Positions 44,584 to 53,206 of a stretch of DNA of 64,000 nucleotides are shown here, piece by piece. Source of the stretch: an uncultured bacterium. Lineage in GTDB: Bacteria > Cyanobacteriota > Vampirovibrionia > Gastranaerophilales > Gastranaerophilaceae. Position 1 is the stretch's first letter. Every line of letters starts with the position of its first letter. The stretch is taken from contig CATLLN010000005.1 in the NCBI GenBank assembly GCA_950022695.1, forward strand, positions 62,001-126,000, read 5' to 3'. The notes below the pieces were generated by a model. That model made no database searches, was not told the origin of the DNA, and saw only the letters and a list, made by a program, of their open reading frames with translations. A program made the position numbers and the translations under genes.

Positions 44584-45831
44584 TTATTTGCAGCTGATGT
44601 ATCCATTTAGAGCAGTATAAGCGGCAACATAAGGCGATGCAAGATAGATGTATCCTTTTGTGTTGCCAAGTCTGCCTTGGAAGTTTCTATTTTGTGTTGT
44701 TAAACAAACTTCGTCATCAGCTAAGATACCTGCGTGGATTCCGACACAAGGACCGCAGCCCGGCGGTAATATCGTTGCATTTGAGTCGATAAAGGTTTCA
44801 AGCAAACCTTCTTGAAGTGCTTGTTTATACACATCGCGTGATGCCGGACAAATTAACATCCTTACGCCATCGTGAACTTTTTTACCTTTTAAGATATTTG
44901 CAACTGTGCGCATATCTTCAATTCTACCGTTTGTACAAGTTCCTACATAGACTTGTTGGACTTTGATATCATTTAAGTCTTTTGCAAGTTTGGTGTTATC
45001 GACTGTATGCGGGCAAGAAACTGTATGTTCAATAGTTGAAGCATCAATTTCTATAACTCTTTCATAAACCGCATCAGAATCCGGATAAATTTCTACGTAT
45101 TTATCACCTCTGCCGCGTGATTCTAAATATTCTTTAGTTTTAGAATCAGGTACAAAAAGTCCGCATTTAGCACCGGCTTCTACTGCCATATTAGCTAAAG
45201 TAAACCGTTCTGCCATACACATATTATCAATTGTGTCACCTGTAAATTCTAGAGCTTTATATGTCGCTCCGTCAGCTCCAATCATTCCGATAAGATGAAG
45301 CATTAAGTCTTTTGAGCAAATTCCTTCATTAAATTTGCCGTTTACAACAATTTTAAAGGTTTGAGGAACTTTTAACCAGGTTTTTCCAAGTGCCATAGCA
45401 ACAGCAACATCAGTTGAACCCATACCGGTTGCAAAAGCGCCCAATGCACCTGAGGTGCAAGTATGAGAATCTGCTCCGACTAAGATTTCAGCAGGATTAA
45501 CAAATGTTTCTACTAAGCGCTGGTGGCAGACACCTGAACCGACTTCTGATAAAACTGCACCATATTCACGTGAAAAATCTCGCAAAGTTGTGTGCATATT
45601 AGATAATTCTTTTTTAGGACTCGGAGACGCATGATCAATAAACAAAATCGTACGTTCAGGATTATTTAGTTTTTCTTTTCCAAGTTTTTTGAATTCTTGA
45701 ACTGTTAATGGTCCTGTACCATCTTGAACTGCGCAAACATCAACGTTTGCAATTACAAGTTCTCCGGCTTTAACTGATTTCCCTGCGTGGTTTGATATAA
45801 TTTTTTCTACTAAAGTTTGTCCCATACTCAT
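44584..45831 (-). CDS. leuC: 3-isopropylmalate dehydratase/homoaconitase-type large subunit
   Basis: 415 aa aconitase-family enzyme. 4Fe-4S ligands: Cys in YVGTCTNGRIEDMR and the pair in PPGCGPCVG; ADSHTCTSGALGAFATGMGS is the substrate-binding loop. Length matches the shorter (archaeal-type) LeuC/HacA class rather than the 465-residue LeuC of proteobacteria. It isomerises 2-isopropylmalate (leucine) or a related hydroxyacid. No small subunit (leuD) is adjacent, and the two start ATGs (45831, 45825) follow GAGGGAC, either usable. Confidence 0.85.
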   Translation of the reverse strand: MSMGQTLVEKIISNHAGKSVKAGELVIANVDVCAVQDGTGPLTVQEFKKLGKEKLNNPERTILFIDHASPSPKKELSNMHTTLRDFSREYGAVLSEVGSGVCHQRLVETFVNPAEILVGADSHTCTSGALGAFATGMGSTDVAVAMALGKTWLKVPQTFKIVVNGKFNEGICSKDLMLHLIGMIGADGATYKALEFTGDTIDNMCMAERFTLANMAVEAGAKCGLFVPDSKTKEYLESRGRGDKYVEIYPDSDAVYERVIEIDASTIEHTVSCPHTVDNTKLAKDLNDIKVQQVYVGTCTNGRIEDMRTVANILKGKKVHDGVRMLICPASRDVYKQALQEGLLETFIDSNATILPPGCGPCVGIHAGILADDEVCLTTQNRNFQGRLGNTKGYIYLASPYVAAYTALNGYISCK

Positions 45832-45903
45832 GTCCCTCTTTTTAAACTTATTTTATCATAAAAATTCTACTGCGCTAAATGTTATGAAATCTTTATATTA
45901 CGC

Positions 45904-45932
45904 TTGACAGAGCTTTTTATTTGTTTTATATT
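45904..45932 (+). promoter_or_regulatory. Consensus promoter upstream of rpsE
   Basis: Perfect -35 TTGACA at 45904-45909, 17-base spacer, TATATT at 45927-45932, giving a start near 45939 and a leader of about 144 bases before rpsE. The leader carries a short GGGT/ACCC inverted repeat and no obvious ORF. It shows that these ribosomal genes have their own transcript. Confidence 0.75.
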
Positions 45933-46082
45933 TACTCTTGTCAGAAGTTAAAAATTAAATACGAATTCCAAAAGGCTGTAATGGCTTGTTATTTGGCGTA
46001 TTTATACATGTCGGGTAACCCAAAACCTGAAAATAATTAATTACTAAACTTAAGAAGTAAAATTACAAGAAAGGTAAAATCA

Positions 46083-46724
46083 ATGGAAAACAATGAAGAA
46101 TTAAATGTAACTGAAGCTGTAGAAACAGTATCTGAAGAAGTTAAAGCTGAAGAAACTGTTGAAGCTGCTGCAGAAGAAAAACCATCCAGAGCTAGAAAAG
46201 GCCGCGGTAGAAAACAAAAAATCGAAACTACAGAAGAAAAACCTCAATCAGAATGGACTGAAAGAGTTGTTCAAATTAGCCGTGTAACAAAAGTTGTTAA
46301 AGGTGGTAAAAAATTAAGCTTCCGTGCAATCGTAATCGTTGGTAACCAAAAAGGTCAAGTTGGTATCGGTTGTGCTAAAGCATCTGAAGTTATTATTGCT
46401 ATTCAAAAAGCTATTGCTGATGGTAGAAAAAATGTTATTACAGTACCTATTTTCAAAACAACTATTCCTCACCCAATCACAGGAAGATCAGGTGCAGGTG
46501 CCGTTATGTTAAGACCGGCTTCAGCTGGTACAGGTATTATCGCAGGTGGTGCTGTTCGTTCAGTATTAGAACTTGCCGGTATTGAAAATATTCTTTCAAA
46601 ATCTTTAGGTTCTAAATCTCCTCTAAATGCAGCTAATGCTACTATTGAAGCTTTAAAATCATTGACTCCGTTCAATGAAGTTGCTAAAAAACGCGGCTTA
46701 ACAATGGCTGAACTTTTAAACTAG
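46083..46724 (+). CDS. rpsE: 30S ribosomal protein S5
   Basis: 213 aa, longer than usual. The first 57 residues are an added tail: acidic (Glu/Val/Ala-rich) followed by the basic [11 protein letters not shown]. The core begins near [15 protein letters not shown] and contains [27 protein letters not shown]-like and [21 protein letters not shown]5 secures decoding fidelity and mRNA unwinding in the small subunit. It starts a rpsE-rpmD-rplO-secY transcript separate from the rest of the spc operon. Confidence 0.95.
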   Translation: MENNEELNVTEAVETVSEEVKAEETVEAAAEEKPSRARKGRGRKQKIETTEEKPQSEWTERVVQISRVTKVVKGGKKLSFRAIVIVGNQKGQVGIGCAKASEVIIAIQKAIADGRKNVITVPIFKTTIPHPITGRSGAGAVMLRPASAGTGIIAGGAVRSVLELAGIENILSKSLGSKSPLNAANATIEALKSLTPFNEVAKKRGLTMAELLN

Positions 46725-46761
46725 TATGAGTAAGAATTTAAAATTATAAGGAAATTAAATC

Positions 46762-46953
46762 ATGGCAGATAAAAAAACTAATACAATTAAAATTAAACTT
46801 GTTAGAAGTTTAATCGGCTCTTCTGATAAACAACGTAAAGTTGTTAGAGGATTAGGCTTATCTAAAAAAGATCAAATCGTAGAACATTCAGAATCAGCTA
46901 CAATTATGGGTATGGTTAACAAAGTTTCTCACCTTGTAGAAATTGTTAAATAG
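46762..46953 (+). CDS. rpmD: 50S ribosomal protein L30
   Basis: 63 aa, bacterial-type short L30: IKIKLVRSLIGSSDKQRKVVRGLGL, then the exchange of strands with MGMVNKVSHLVEIV. AAGGAAA lies upstream of the ATG. It sits 37 bases after rpsE and 57 before rplO, the standard spc order. Confidence 0.95.
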   Translation: MADKKTNTIKIKLVRSLIGSSDKQRKVVRGLGLSKKDQIVEHSESATIMGMVNKVSHLVEIVK

Positions 46954-47010
46954 TTGCCCGTATAGTGTATAAAAATATATTATAAAGTACAAAGAAAGAA
47001 GGAAAATAAT

Positions 47011-47460
47011 ATGTCAAATATAACATTAGAAGATTTAAGACCTGCTGCAGGTTCTACATCTAAATCAAAAAGAGTAGGACGCGGACGTTCATCAGGACAC
47101 GGTAAAACTTCTTGCCGCGGTCATAACGGTGAAGGTCAAAGATCAGGTAACTCTAGTAAAAGAGGTTTTGAGGGCGGTCAAATGCCGGCTTATAGAAGAT
47201 TGCCAAAATTGAAAGGCTTCCAAGTTTATTCTAAACTTAATTATGCTCAAATCAATGTTGGCAGACTTGATGATTTAGGTATGAAAGAAATTTCATTAGA
47301 ATCATTAAGAGAAAAATTAACAATCCACCCTACTTGCGTTGGTTTAAGAGTTTTAGGAAACGGCGAAATTAAATCTGCTGTTACTGTTAAAGCTGCTTAT
47401 GTAACTCCATCAGCAAAAGAAAAAATTGAAGCTGCCGGCGGAAAGGTTGAGTTAGTATAA
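47011..47460 (+). CDS. rplO: 50S ribosomal protein L15
   Basis: 149 aa. The Gly/Arg-rich N-terminus (KRVGRGRSSGHGKTSCRGHN) and the central FEGGQMPAYRRLPKLKGF are family hallmarks. Late-assembly protein of the large subunit. AGAAGGA lies 6-7 bases before the ATG. Its stop overlaps the secY start (TAATG). Confidence 0.97.
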   Translation: MSNITLEDLRPAAGSTSKSKRVGRGRSSGHGKTSCRGHNGEGQRSGNSSKRGFEGGQMPAYRRLPKLKGFQVYSKLNYAQINVGRLDDLGMKEISLESLREKLTIHPTCVGLRVLGNGEIKSAVTVKAAYVTPSAKEKIEAAGGKVELV

Positions 47461-48803
47461 TGGCACAACAAGGTGTAAAAATGCCTACAACTGAAGATTT
47501 GATGTCAATGTGGAATGCTTCTGGACTTAAACAGAAGATTATTTTCACATTCTTAATGATTGCAGTTTGGAGATTCGGTGTGCAAATGCCTTTATTTGGT
47601 ATTAATAACCAGGTGTTTGCAAATATTGCTCAAGGCAATAATATTGTCGGATTTTTGGACTTGTTTTCAGGCGGTGCTTTAGGTAAGGTTTCTATCCTTG
47701 CTTTAGGGATTGGACCGTTTATCACATCTTCAATTATTGTTCAGCTTGTTTCTGTAGTTATTCCTGCTTTGGAAAAACTGCAAAAAGAAGAAGGAGAAGC
47801 AGGCAGAAGAAAATTGTCTCAGTATACAAGAGTGTTTACTGTTGTACTTGCAATTTTCCAATCATTTATTTTCATGTTGTACTTGCATCATTTACCGGGC
47901 GCAATAATTTCTACGGTTAATCCGATTGCGTTCTATGTAAGTTCAGTGTGTGTGTTGACAGCAGGTGCTGTTCTTGTAATGTGGATTTCAGAATTGATTA
48001 CAGAAAACGGTATCGGTAACGGAGGTTCGCTTGTAATCTTCTGTGGTATCTTATCAGGTATTCCGATTTACGCGTCAAGAACAATGCAGTTAGTAAAAGC
48101 AAGCTCTCAAATGCAAATGGGACTTTTGGTTTTATTAACAATATTTTTCCTAGCTATGATTCTAATCGTAATTATGCAGGAAGCTGTCAGAAAAGTAGTT
48201 ATTGTAAATCCGAAAAGACAAATTGGCAACAAAGTTTATGGCGGTATGAATTCATTTATTCCGTTCAAGCTTAATCCGGGCGGGGTTATGCCGATTATCT
48301 TTGCGATAGCTATTTTATTGTTCCCGTCAACAATTTTGGCGCTTGTCGGACAGGCTAATTTTAAATCAATGGCTGTAAAAAACTTTGTTATGTCATTGAA
48401 TCATTGGTTAAGTCCGGATGGTGTTATGTATTATCTTTTGTATGTAGGTTTAATTATTGCGTTAACATTCTTCTACGCTTCAATTATGCCGAATATGCAG
48501 CCAAAAGATATTGCAGATAACCTGAAAAAGTACGGTTCATCAATTCCTGGTATTAAACCGGGTAAACCAACAGCCGATGCTCTTGATAAAATCTTATCTA
48601 AAACTACATTTATAGGTGCAATCGGTTTAGGTATTATTGCTCTTGTTCCGTCTATGGCAAGTGGTCTTACACGTATTGAGACCTTACAAGGTATCGGGGC
48701 AACATCTTTAATCATTATGGTTGGGGTTGCGCTTGATTTAATCAATCAGGTTAAAACTCACTTACTGGCAAGAAATTACGAATCTTTCTTAAAAGATATG
48801 TAA
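47460..48803 (+). CDS. secY: Preprotein translocase subunit SecY
   Basis: 447 aa, ten membrane spans. Forms the protein-conducting channel of the inner membrane with SecE and SecG. Seen: MWNASGLKQKIIFTFLMIAVWRFGVQMP at the N-terminus, FSGGALGKVSILALGIGPFITSSI, the plug/lateral-gate helices, and the ribosome-contact loop VNPKRQIGNKVYGGMNSFIPFKLNPGGVMP. Last gene of the transcript; adk, map and infA, which often follow, are absent here. Confidence 0.97.
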   Translation: MAQQGVKMPTTEDLMSMWNASGLKQKIIFTFLMIAVWRFGVQMPLFGINNQVFANIAQGNNIVGFLDLFSGGALGKVSILALGIGPFITSSIIVQLVSVVIPALEKLQKEEGEAGRRKLSQYTRVFTVVLAIFQSFIFMLYLHHLPGAIISTVNPIAFYVSSVCVLTAGAVLVMWISELITENGIGNGGSLVIFCGILSGIPIYASRTMQLVKASSQMQMGLLVLLTIFFLAMILIVIMQEAVRKVVIVNPKRQIGNKVYGGMNSFIPFKLNPGGVMPIIFAIAILLFPSTILALVGQANFKSMAVKNFVMSLNHWLSPDGVMYYLLYVGLIIALTFFYASIMPNMQPKDIADNLKKYGSSIPGIKPGKPTADALDKILSKTTFIGAIGLGIIALVPSMASGLTRIETLQGIGATSLIIMVGVALDLINQVKTHLLARNYESFLKDM

Positions 48804-48817
48804 TTTGATAGATAAAG

Positions 48818-48853
48818 AAAAACGGCTTTCGAAATTTCGGAAGCCGTTTTTTT
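48818..48853. terminator. Terminator between secY and pilin 4
   Basis: AAAACGGCTT / AAGCCGTTTT-type stem with one internal mismatch, followed by seven T. It lies between two convergent genes and can stop both. Confidence 0.88.
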
Positions 48854-48857
48854 ATGT

Positions 48858-49643
48858 TTATTTTGCAGTATTTAAAACGTATCTTGACGCAGCTGAACCG
48901 GGTGCTACGGTTCCGTCATAAAATATTACGGGAAATACATCTGCCATATAATTAGGGCTGTTTGGGACGATGCAGTTAGCTGAAATATCTTTGGTATGAG
49001 ATTTACCGTCTTTGCAGCGAACTTCCCGGTTTGGCAGGCTTACTCCGTTAACATCAATCCAGCCAAGGCAGTATCTTTGGAAATTTTCATCCTGCATAAC
49101 TTCTTCAATGGTTTTCTTACCCAGAGTACAGCTTGTGGTTGGTGAATGAAATGCAAAAAATGAACCGTCTTTTAGTTGATAGTAATACAAGTTTACATGT
49201 CTTTCTTTAATACCTGTATCAGAAGTTGTACCTTTATTGTATAAATCTTTATAATAAAGAGTATTTTTAGGCGTTTTTAGCTGGGTATAATCAAAAATAG
49301 TAACACCGGATAGTGAACCGTTAAATATTGCACAAGCAGATAATACAGAATCCGGATTATCTGTTCGGTTACAGGCTTGTCCTGCTGAATTGAAGTTAAA
49401 ATCATAATTTGCTTCGTTCATTTTTACAGCCTGATTAAGTGTTGATAGTGTCTTTTTGTATTGGTTACGGTATTTTGAACTTTGAGTATTTGCAATAAGG
49501 GTAGGAATTGTCATAGCTGCAACAACACCTATTATTCCTAATGTTATAAGTACCTCTGCTAATGTAAAACCAGCTTTAGAAAATACTGGTAGCATATTAC
49601 CCCGTCCGGCGAGGACCTCAGCTAAAGTAAAATCTTTTTTCAT
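48858..49643 (-). CDS. Type IV pilin-like protein 4, in frame, with duplicated processing motif
   Basis: 261 aa, fully in frame. Two FTLAEVL motifs: one at residues 5-11, the second (SKAG|FTLAEVLITLGIIGVV, the usual cleavage site) at 26-32. Between them lies AGRGNMLPV, encoded by CGG-GGT-AAT, a G4 run that matches the position of the G9 tracts of pilins 2 and 3 (C-G9-TAAC) but keeps the frame. The globular part is a different paralogue with several Cys. GAGGGG lies before the ATG. Divergent from an XRE regulator 99 bases away. Confidence 0.85.
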   Translation of the reverse strand: MKKDFTLAEVLAGRGNMLPVFSKAGFTLAEVLITLGIIGVVAAMTIPTLIANTQSSKYRNQYKKTLSTLNQAVKMNEANYDFNFNSAGQACNRTDNPDSVLSACAIFNGSLSGVTIFDYTQLKTPKNTLYYKDLYNKGTTSDTGIKERHVNLYYYQLKDGSFFAFHSPTTSCTLGKKTIEEVMQDENFQRYCLGWIDVNGVSLPNREVRCKDGKSHTKDISANCIVPNSPNYMADVFPVIFYDGTVAPGSAASRYVLNTAK

Positions 49644-49692
49644 ATCATATCCCCTCTTTTTGTAATGAAATCACTATTATAATAAATATATG

Positions 49693-49714
49693 GCTATTAT
49701 TATATATAGATAGC
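49693..49714. promoter_or_regulatory. Inverted repeat in the pilin 4 promoter, candidate XRE operator
   Basis: GCTAT and ATAGC arms separated by 12 bases. On the minus strand they lie just after a TTGACT and overlap the A/T-rich -10 region of pilin 4. The site sits about 30 bases before the divergent XRE start, so that protein could bind here; no motif library was searched. Confidence 0.35.
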
Positions 49715-49742
49715 AAAAAGTCAATATAATATTATATTAAGT

Positions 49743-49958
49743 ATGGATAAAGAAACATTTAAAAAAGAAATCGGCTTTAAAATAAAAGTTGAGAGAATGC
49801 GTAAGAAAATTTCGCAAGAGAAACTGGCTGAAATGGCTGATTGCAGTCTTTCTTACATTGGTTTTGTTGAACGCGGGGAAATGTCTTTGTCTTTGTATAA
49901 TTTTTTGAAAATTTCTAAAGCTCTTGAATTGAATGTAAATGAATTCTTAAGCTTTTAA
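49743..49958 (+). CDS. XRE-family transcriptional regulator, 71 aa
   Basis: Single helix-turn-helix domain: GFKIKVERMRKKISQEKLAEMADCSLSYIGFVERGEM, then a short helix. No extra sensing domain, so it probably acts as a dimeric repressor. TATTAT lies 7 bases before the ATG with no Shine-Dalgarno, hinting at a leaderless transcript. It is divergent from pilin 4, which it probably controls, and its stop overlaps the mtaB stop by 12 bases. Confidence 0.88.
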   Translation: MDKETFKKEIGFKIKVERMRKKISQEKLAEMADCSLSYIGFVERGEMSLSLYNFLKISKALELNVNEFLSF

Positions 49959-51236
49959 TAATTCTCCGAATAAAATCCCGTTTTCATATTTTGTTATTTT
50001 TATGTTTTGAAGGGTGTTAAATAAATCTTCTCGATCACATTTGATTTGTACGGTTAAGTAATTTCTTGTAACACCTTTTAAATTACCGGAGTGTTTATCT
50101 CTGTGTTTTTCAATTATAACATCTGTTGTGGTACCGATATTTTTAGAGATAAATTCCTCATATTTTTGTTTTGATATTTGTTTTATGATTGATGCTCTTT
50201 TATTTTTAATTTCATCTGAGTTTTGATCAGGGAGAGATTCGCCAAGTGTACCTTTACGTTTTGAGTACGGGAAGGTATGAATTTGTGTAAGCCCGGATCT
50301 TTCAAGGTTTTGACGTGTGATTTCAAAATCTTCATCTGTTTCGCCTGCAAATCCTGCAATAATATCGCTTCCTAGAAATGGTAAATTAAATTTTTGATTG
50401 ATTTTTTCAATTTGAGTAAGGTAATCTTCTGTTTTATAGAATCTGTTCATTGAGCGAAGAGTTTTATCATTAGCTGATTGTAATGATAGGTGAAAATGCG
50501 GACAGAATTTTTTAGAGTGACTCAAAAATTCAAGCATTTCATCAGTTATTTCTGTCGGATTAAGTGACCCGAGACGGTAACGTTCAATGGTTGTTTTTTC
50601 TTCGATTTCTTTTAACAGGTCTAATAGAGTCAGTCCGAAATCTTTACCCCATTGTCCGATGTGGATTCCTGTTAACATAACTTCTTTGAATCCGTTTTTG
50701 GAAAATTTATTTATCTGTTTAATTATAAAATCCGCATCAGCGCTTCGGCTTTTGCCGCGGGCTTTCCAGATAATACAATATGTGCATCTGTTGTCGCAGC
50801 CGTCTTGAATCTTCAAACTCGCACGGGTTTTAGATGTATCTATAAGTTCAATTTTGTTAAATTCAGCCAAATTCATAATATCTTTAGCGCAGAATTTTAT
50901 ATCAGAATTGATAAAATCATAAAGTTTAAGTTTTTCATCGTTACCAATTACAAAATCAATAAAATCGTATTCCAGTAAATTTTCTTTTTCAATTTGTGCA
51001 AAACATCCAGTTAAAATGGTAATAATTTGTGGATTTTTGTGTTTTGCCGCACGTAAAAGATACATTGCTTCGTTATCGCTTTTGTGTGTAACTGAGCAGG
51101 AATTTAATATATAATAATCAGCTTCTTTAATATTTTTTGTTGGTTGTAATCCGTGTTTTTGCAAATTTTCTTCAATGATTGCACTTTCAAATTGGTTAGA
51201 TTTACAACCCATTGTGTGGATGTTATACTTTTTCAT
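49947..51236 (-). CDS. mtaB: tRNA t6A37 methylthiotransferase MtaB
   Basis: 429 aa from ATG 51236 (MKKYNIHTMGCKSNQFES, the normal family start; the frame is open 22 codons further). N-terminal UPF0004 domain with three Cys (GCKSNQ, LNSCSVT, LTGCFAQ), radical-SAM motif CDNRCTYCIIWKARG, and a C-terminal TRAM domain. Adds a methylthio group to t6A at tRNA position 37. No clear ribosome site. It diverges from the 270-residue membrane gene, and the two share an A/T-rich promoter region. Confidence 0.92.
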   Translation of the reverse strand: MKKYNIHTMGCKSNQFESAIIEENLQKHGLQPTKNIKEADYYILNSCSVTHKSDNEAMYLLRAAKHKNPQIITILTGCFAQIEKENLLEYDFIDFVIGNDEKLKLYDFINSDIKFCAKDIMNLAEFNKIELIDTSKTRASLKIQDGCDNRCTYCIIWKARGKSRSADADFIIKQINKFSKNGFKEVMLTGIHIGQWGKDFGLTLLDLLKEIEEKTTIERYRLGSLNPTEITDEMLEFLSHSKKFCPHFHLSLQSANDKTLRSMNRFYKTEDYLTQIEKINQKFNLPFLGSDIIAGFAGETDEDFEITRQNLERSGLTQIHTFPYSKRKGTLGESLPDQNSDEIKNKRASIIKQISKQKYEEFISKNIGTTTDVIIEKHRDKHSGNLKGVTRNYLTVQIKCDREDLFNTLQNIKITKYENGILFGELLKA

Positions 51237-51307
51237 TACATAATAATATAAAAAATATGAATAATTGTAAATATTTACAGAAAAAATCTGAAAATTTAGC
51301 AAAAAAA

Positions 51308-51336
51308 TTTACATTCCGGTTTAACATGTGTATAAT
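51308..51336 (+). promoter_or_regulatory. Promoter of the 270-residue membrane protein gene
   Basis: TTTACA at 51308-51313, 17-base spacer, TATAAT at 51331-51336. The expected transcript start near 51343 supports the ATG at 51361 and excludes the in-frame start at 51328, which lies at the -10. Confidence 0.75.
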
Positions 51337-51360
51337 CAAAGTGTGAAAGTAGAGGTATTT

Positions 51361-52173
51361 ATGCAAGTAAATTCAGTTTCAGTAAATAAAGCATCTTTTG
51401 GCAATCGTCCTGAAGTAACCAGATATATGGCAGAACAATTTGCAAAAATGGATGATAAAACATTAAAAACTGCAGCTTATCAACAAGCAACAGTTGATGT
51501 TAATACTAAAAAGCACAATAGAATCGGGAAAGCAATTTTTTGGTCTATTCCTCTTGCAGCAGGTTTAGCTGCTGTTGTTAAAAATCCTGCAAAAACTGCA
51601 ACAAAAATCTTAAATACAAATACCTCAAGATTATCTAATTTAGGTAAGTTTGCAGGAACTGCTTTAAATTGGGCTAGTACGTTTGCGATTATTGATGTTG
51701 TATTTGGAGCTTCTCGTAAATTAGAAATGTCTAATGAGAAAACTAAACAATTTTCAAAAGAACATCCGACATTATCATTTATCGCTAAAGTAGGTACAGC
51801 TGTAGGGGCTTTAGCATTAGCCGGATTTGGTTTTTCAAAACTTGCAAGAAAAGCTGCTAGTAAGTCTGGGAAATTTGCGACTAAGAAACTTGTTTATAAA
51901 TTTAACAATGCATTAAATAATTCAAAAGTTCTTAACAAAGTTTCTAAAGGATTAGATAAAGTTCCTTCTGCAATCAAGGGTTTTGCTAAGGGTGTTGCAG
52001 AATGGAGTCCAATGCTTCTTATTTTAACAAGTTTATCTCACTCTTTAAATCATTCAAGAGCTTTAGCGGTTAAAACAGGTCAAAATTATGGACAACTAAA
52101 AGAATCTCAAGCAATGATTAAAGAACAATTAGCTAAAGAAGCTGAAGCTGTTGAAGATAATGCTGAAGTTTAA
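51361..52173 (+). CDS. Lineage-specific membrane protein with SFG N-terminus
   Basis: 270 aa from ATG 51361 (AGAGGT upstream, promoter placed correctly). Starts MQVNSVSVNKASFGNRP, a short leader ending in SFG. Hydrophobic segments near IFWSIPLAAGLAAVV, ALNWASTFAIIDVVF, AKVGTAVGALALAGFGFS and WSPMLLILTSLSHSL. Lys-rich between them, acidic C-terminal tail. No known domain; related in style, not clearly in sequence, to the proteins at 38475 and 39495. Followed by a terminator. Confidence 0.68.
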   Translation: MQVNSVSVNKASFGNRPEVTRYMAEQFAKMDDKTLKTAAYQQATVDVNTKKHNRIGKAIFWSIPLAAGLAAVVKNPAKTATKILNTNTSRLSNLGKFAGTALNWASTFAIIDVVFGASRKLEMSNEKTKQFSKEHPTLSFIAKVGTAVGALALAGFGFSKLARKAASKSGKFATKKLVYKFNNALNNSKVLNKVSKGLDKVPSAIKGFAKGVAEWSPMLLILTSLSHSLNHSRALAVKTGQNYGQLKESQAMIKEQLAKEAEAVEDNAEV

Positions 52174-52202
52174 TTTTTAAAGATTTAACTTAATATAAAT
52201 TT

Positions 52203-52240
52203 AAAAAGTATATCAAAATCCTAACTTGATATACTTTTTA
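52203..52240. terminator. Terminator between the membrane gene and the formyltransferase
   Basis: AAAAAGTATATCAA / TTGATATACTTTTT perfect 14-bp stem with a loop of about 10 bases. It lies directly before the next gene's TATAAT. Confidence 0.85.
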
Positions 52241-52255
52241 TTTTATAATAATTCT

Positions 52256-53206
52256 ATGAAGGTTGTTATATTAGGAAAAGGTTTAATGCTTGCAAATCTT
52301 GTTCTTGGCGCACTTGATGCGGGAGCTGAGATTGTTGGTGTTTTTAGATACGAAAATACTATTAAAAATCGTGTTAAAATGTTTTTTAAGGATACATTTA
52401 ATCCTGAACCTGAAACAACTTTATTAAAGCAACTTGGAATTAATCAGATAAGGATGAAAAGTGCAAATTGTGAAAATTTTCGAAAACTTATGATTAATTT
52501 AAATGTTGATTTGATCCTTGTTGGTACTTGGAAAGAGTGTATAAAAAAAGAAACTTTCAGCATTCCGAAGATTGCAACAGTTAATGTTCACCCATCGCTT
52601 TTACCAAAATACCGCGGTCCGAATCCTTATATGCAAACGATTCTACATGGTGAAAAGTTCTCCGGTGTGACTTTGCATTTGATGGATGAAAAATATGACG
52701 GCGGAGCTATTTTATCACAACAAAAAGTAGAAATTTTAGAAACTGATACTTCAAAAGAACTTAGGGAAAAAACTGTTCGCGTGGCAAGAAAACTAGTTTC
52801 TGAATTTATAACTGATTTGGATGATAAAATTATTACACCTATTGCACAAAGTGAAAAGAATGCAACATATTTCCCGAATATTTCGGGCGATGAAAAGATG
52901 TTGGATTTTAAATTCCAAACCTCGGATGAAATTACAAGAACTGTTAGGGCGTTGCATCCGTTTTTGCCTTGTTATATAACCCATAATGATAAATTTCTAG
53001 CTGTAAATCCTTATTCTATGCAAGTATTGCTTGAAGATACAAGAAATGCGAATCCTGGTGATATAATTGCTAAAACCCCTGAAAAATTATCTGTTACTAT
53101 TGTTTGTAAAGATAGAAAAGCAGTTAGGTTTAACGGGGTGAAACTATATAAGCAAGCTTTCTTAACCAAACACTTTATTGAAAATGAAGTGAAAATTACT
53201 TTTTAG
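52256..53206 (+). CDS. Formyltransferase-family protein (Fmt/ArnA-like)
   Basis: 316 aa from ATG 52256 (MKVVILGKGLMLANLVLGAL). N-terminal Rossmann-type domain with VNVHPSLLPKYRGPNPYMQTILHG, which carries the formyl-transfer Asn-His-(Ser) signature as NVHPSLLP, and the DGGAILSQQKVEI segment; a C-terminal domain (about residues 205-316) resembles Fmt_C. It could be a second methionyl-tRNA formyltransferase or a sugar N-formyltransferase; the neighbours do not decide. TATAAT ends 6-7 bases before the ATG, so the mRNA may be leaderless. Confidence 0.78.
   Translation: MKVVILGKGLMLANLVLGALDAGAEIVGVFRYENTIKNRVKMFFKDTFNPEPETTLLKQLGINQIRMKSANCENFRKLMINLNVDLILVGTWKECIKKETFSIPKIATVNVHPSLLPKYRGPNPYMQTILHGEKFSGVTLHLMDEKYDGGAILSQQKVEILETDTSKELREKTVRVARKLVSEFITDLDDKIITPIAQSEKNATYFPNISGDEKMLDFKFQTSDEITRTVRALHPFLPCYITHNDKFLAVNPYSMQVLLEDTRNANPGDIIAKTPEKLSVTIVCKDRKAVRFNGVKLYKQAFLTKHFIENEVKITF

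Noticed and set aside
45933-46082. Structured ribosomal-protein leader before rpsE
   Set aside because: Only a very short GGGT/ACCC hairpin is seen; no recognisable S5, S15 or L-type leader fold.
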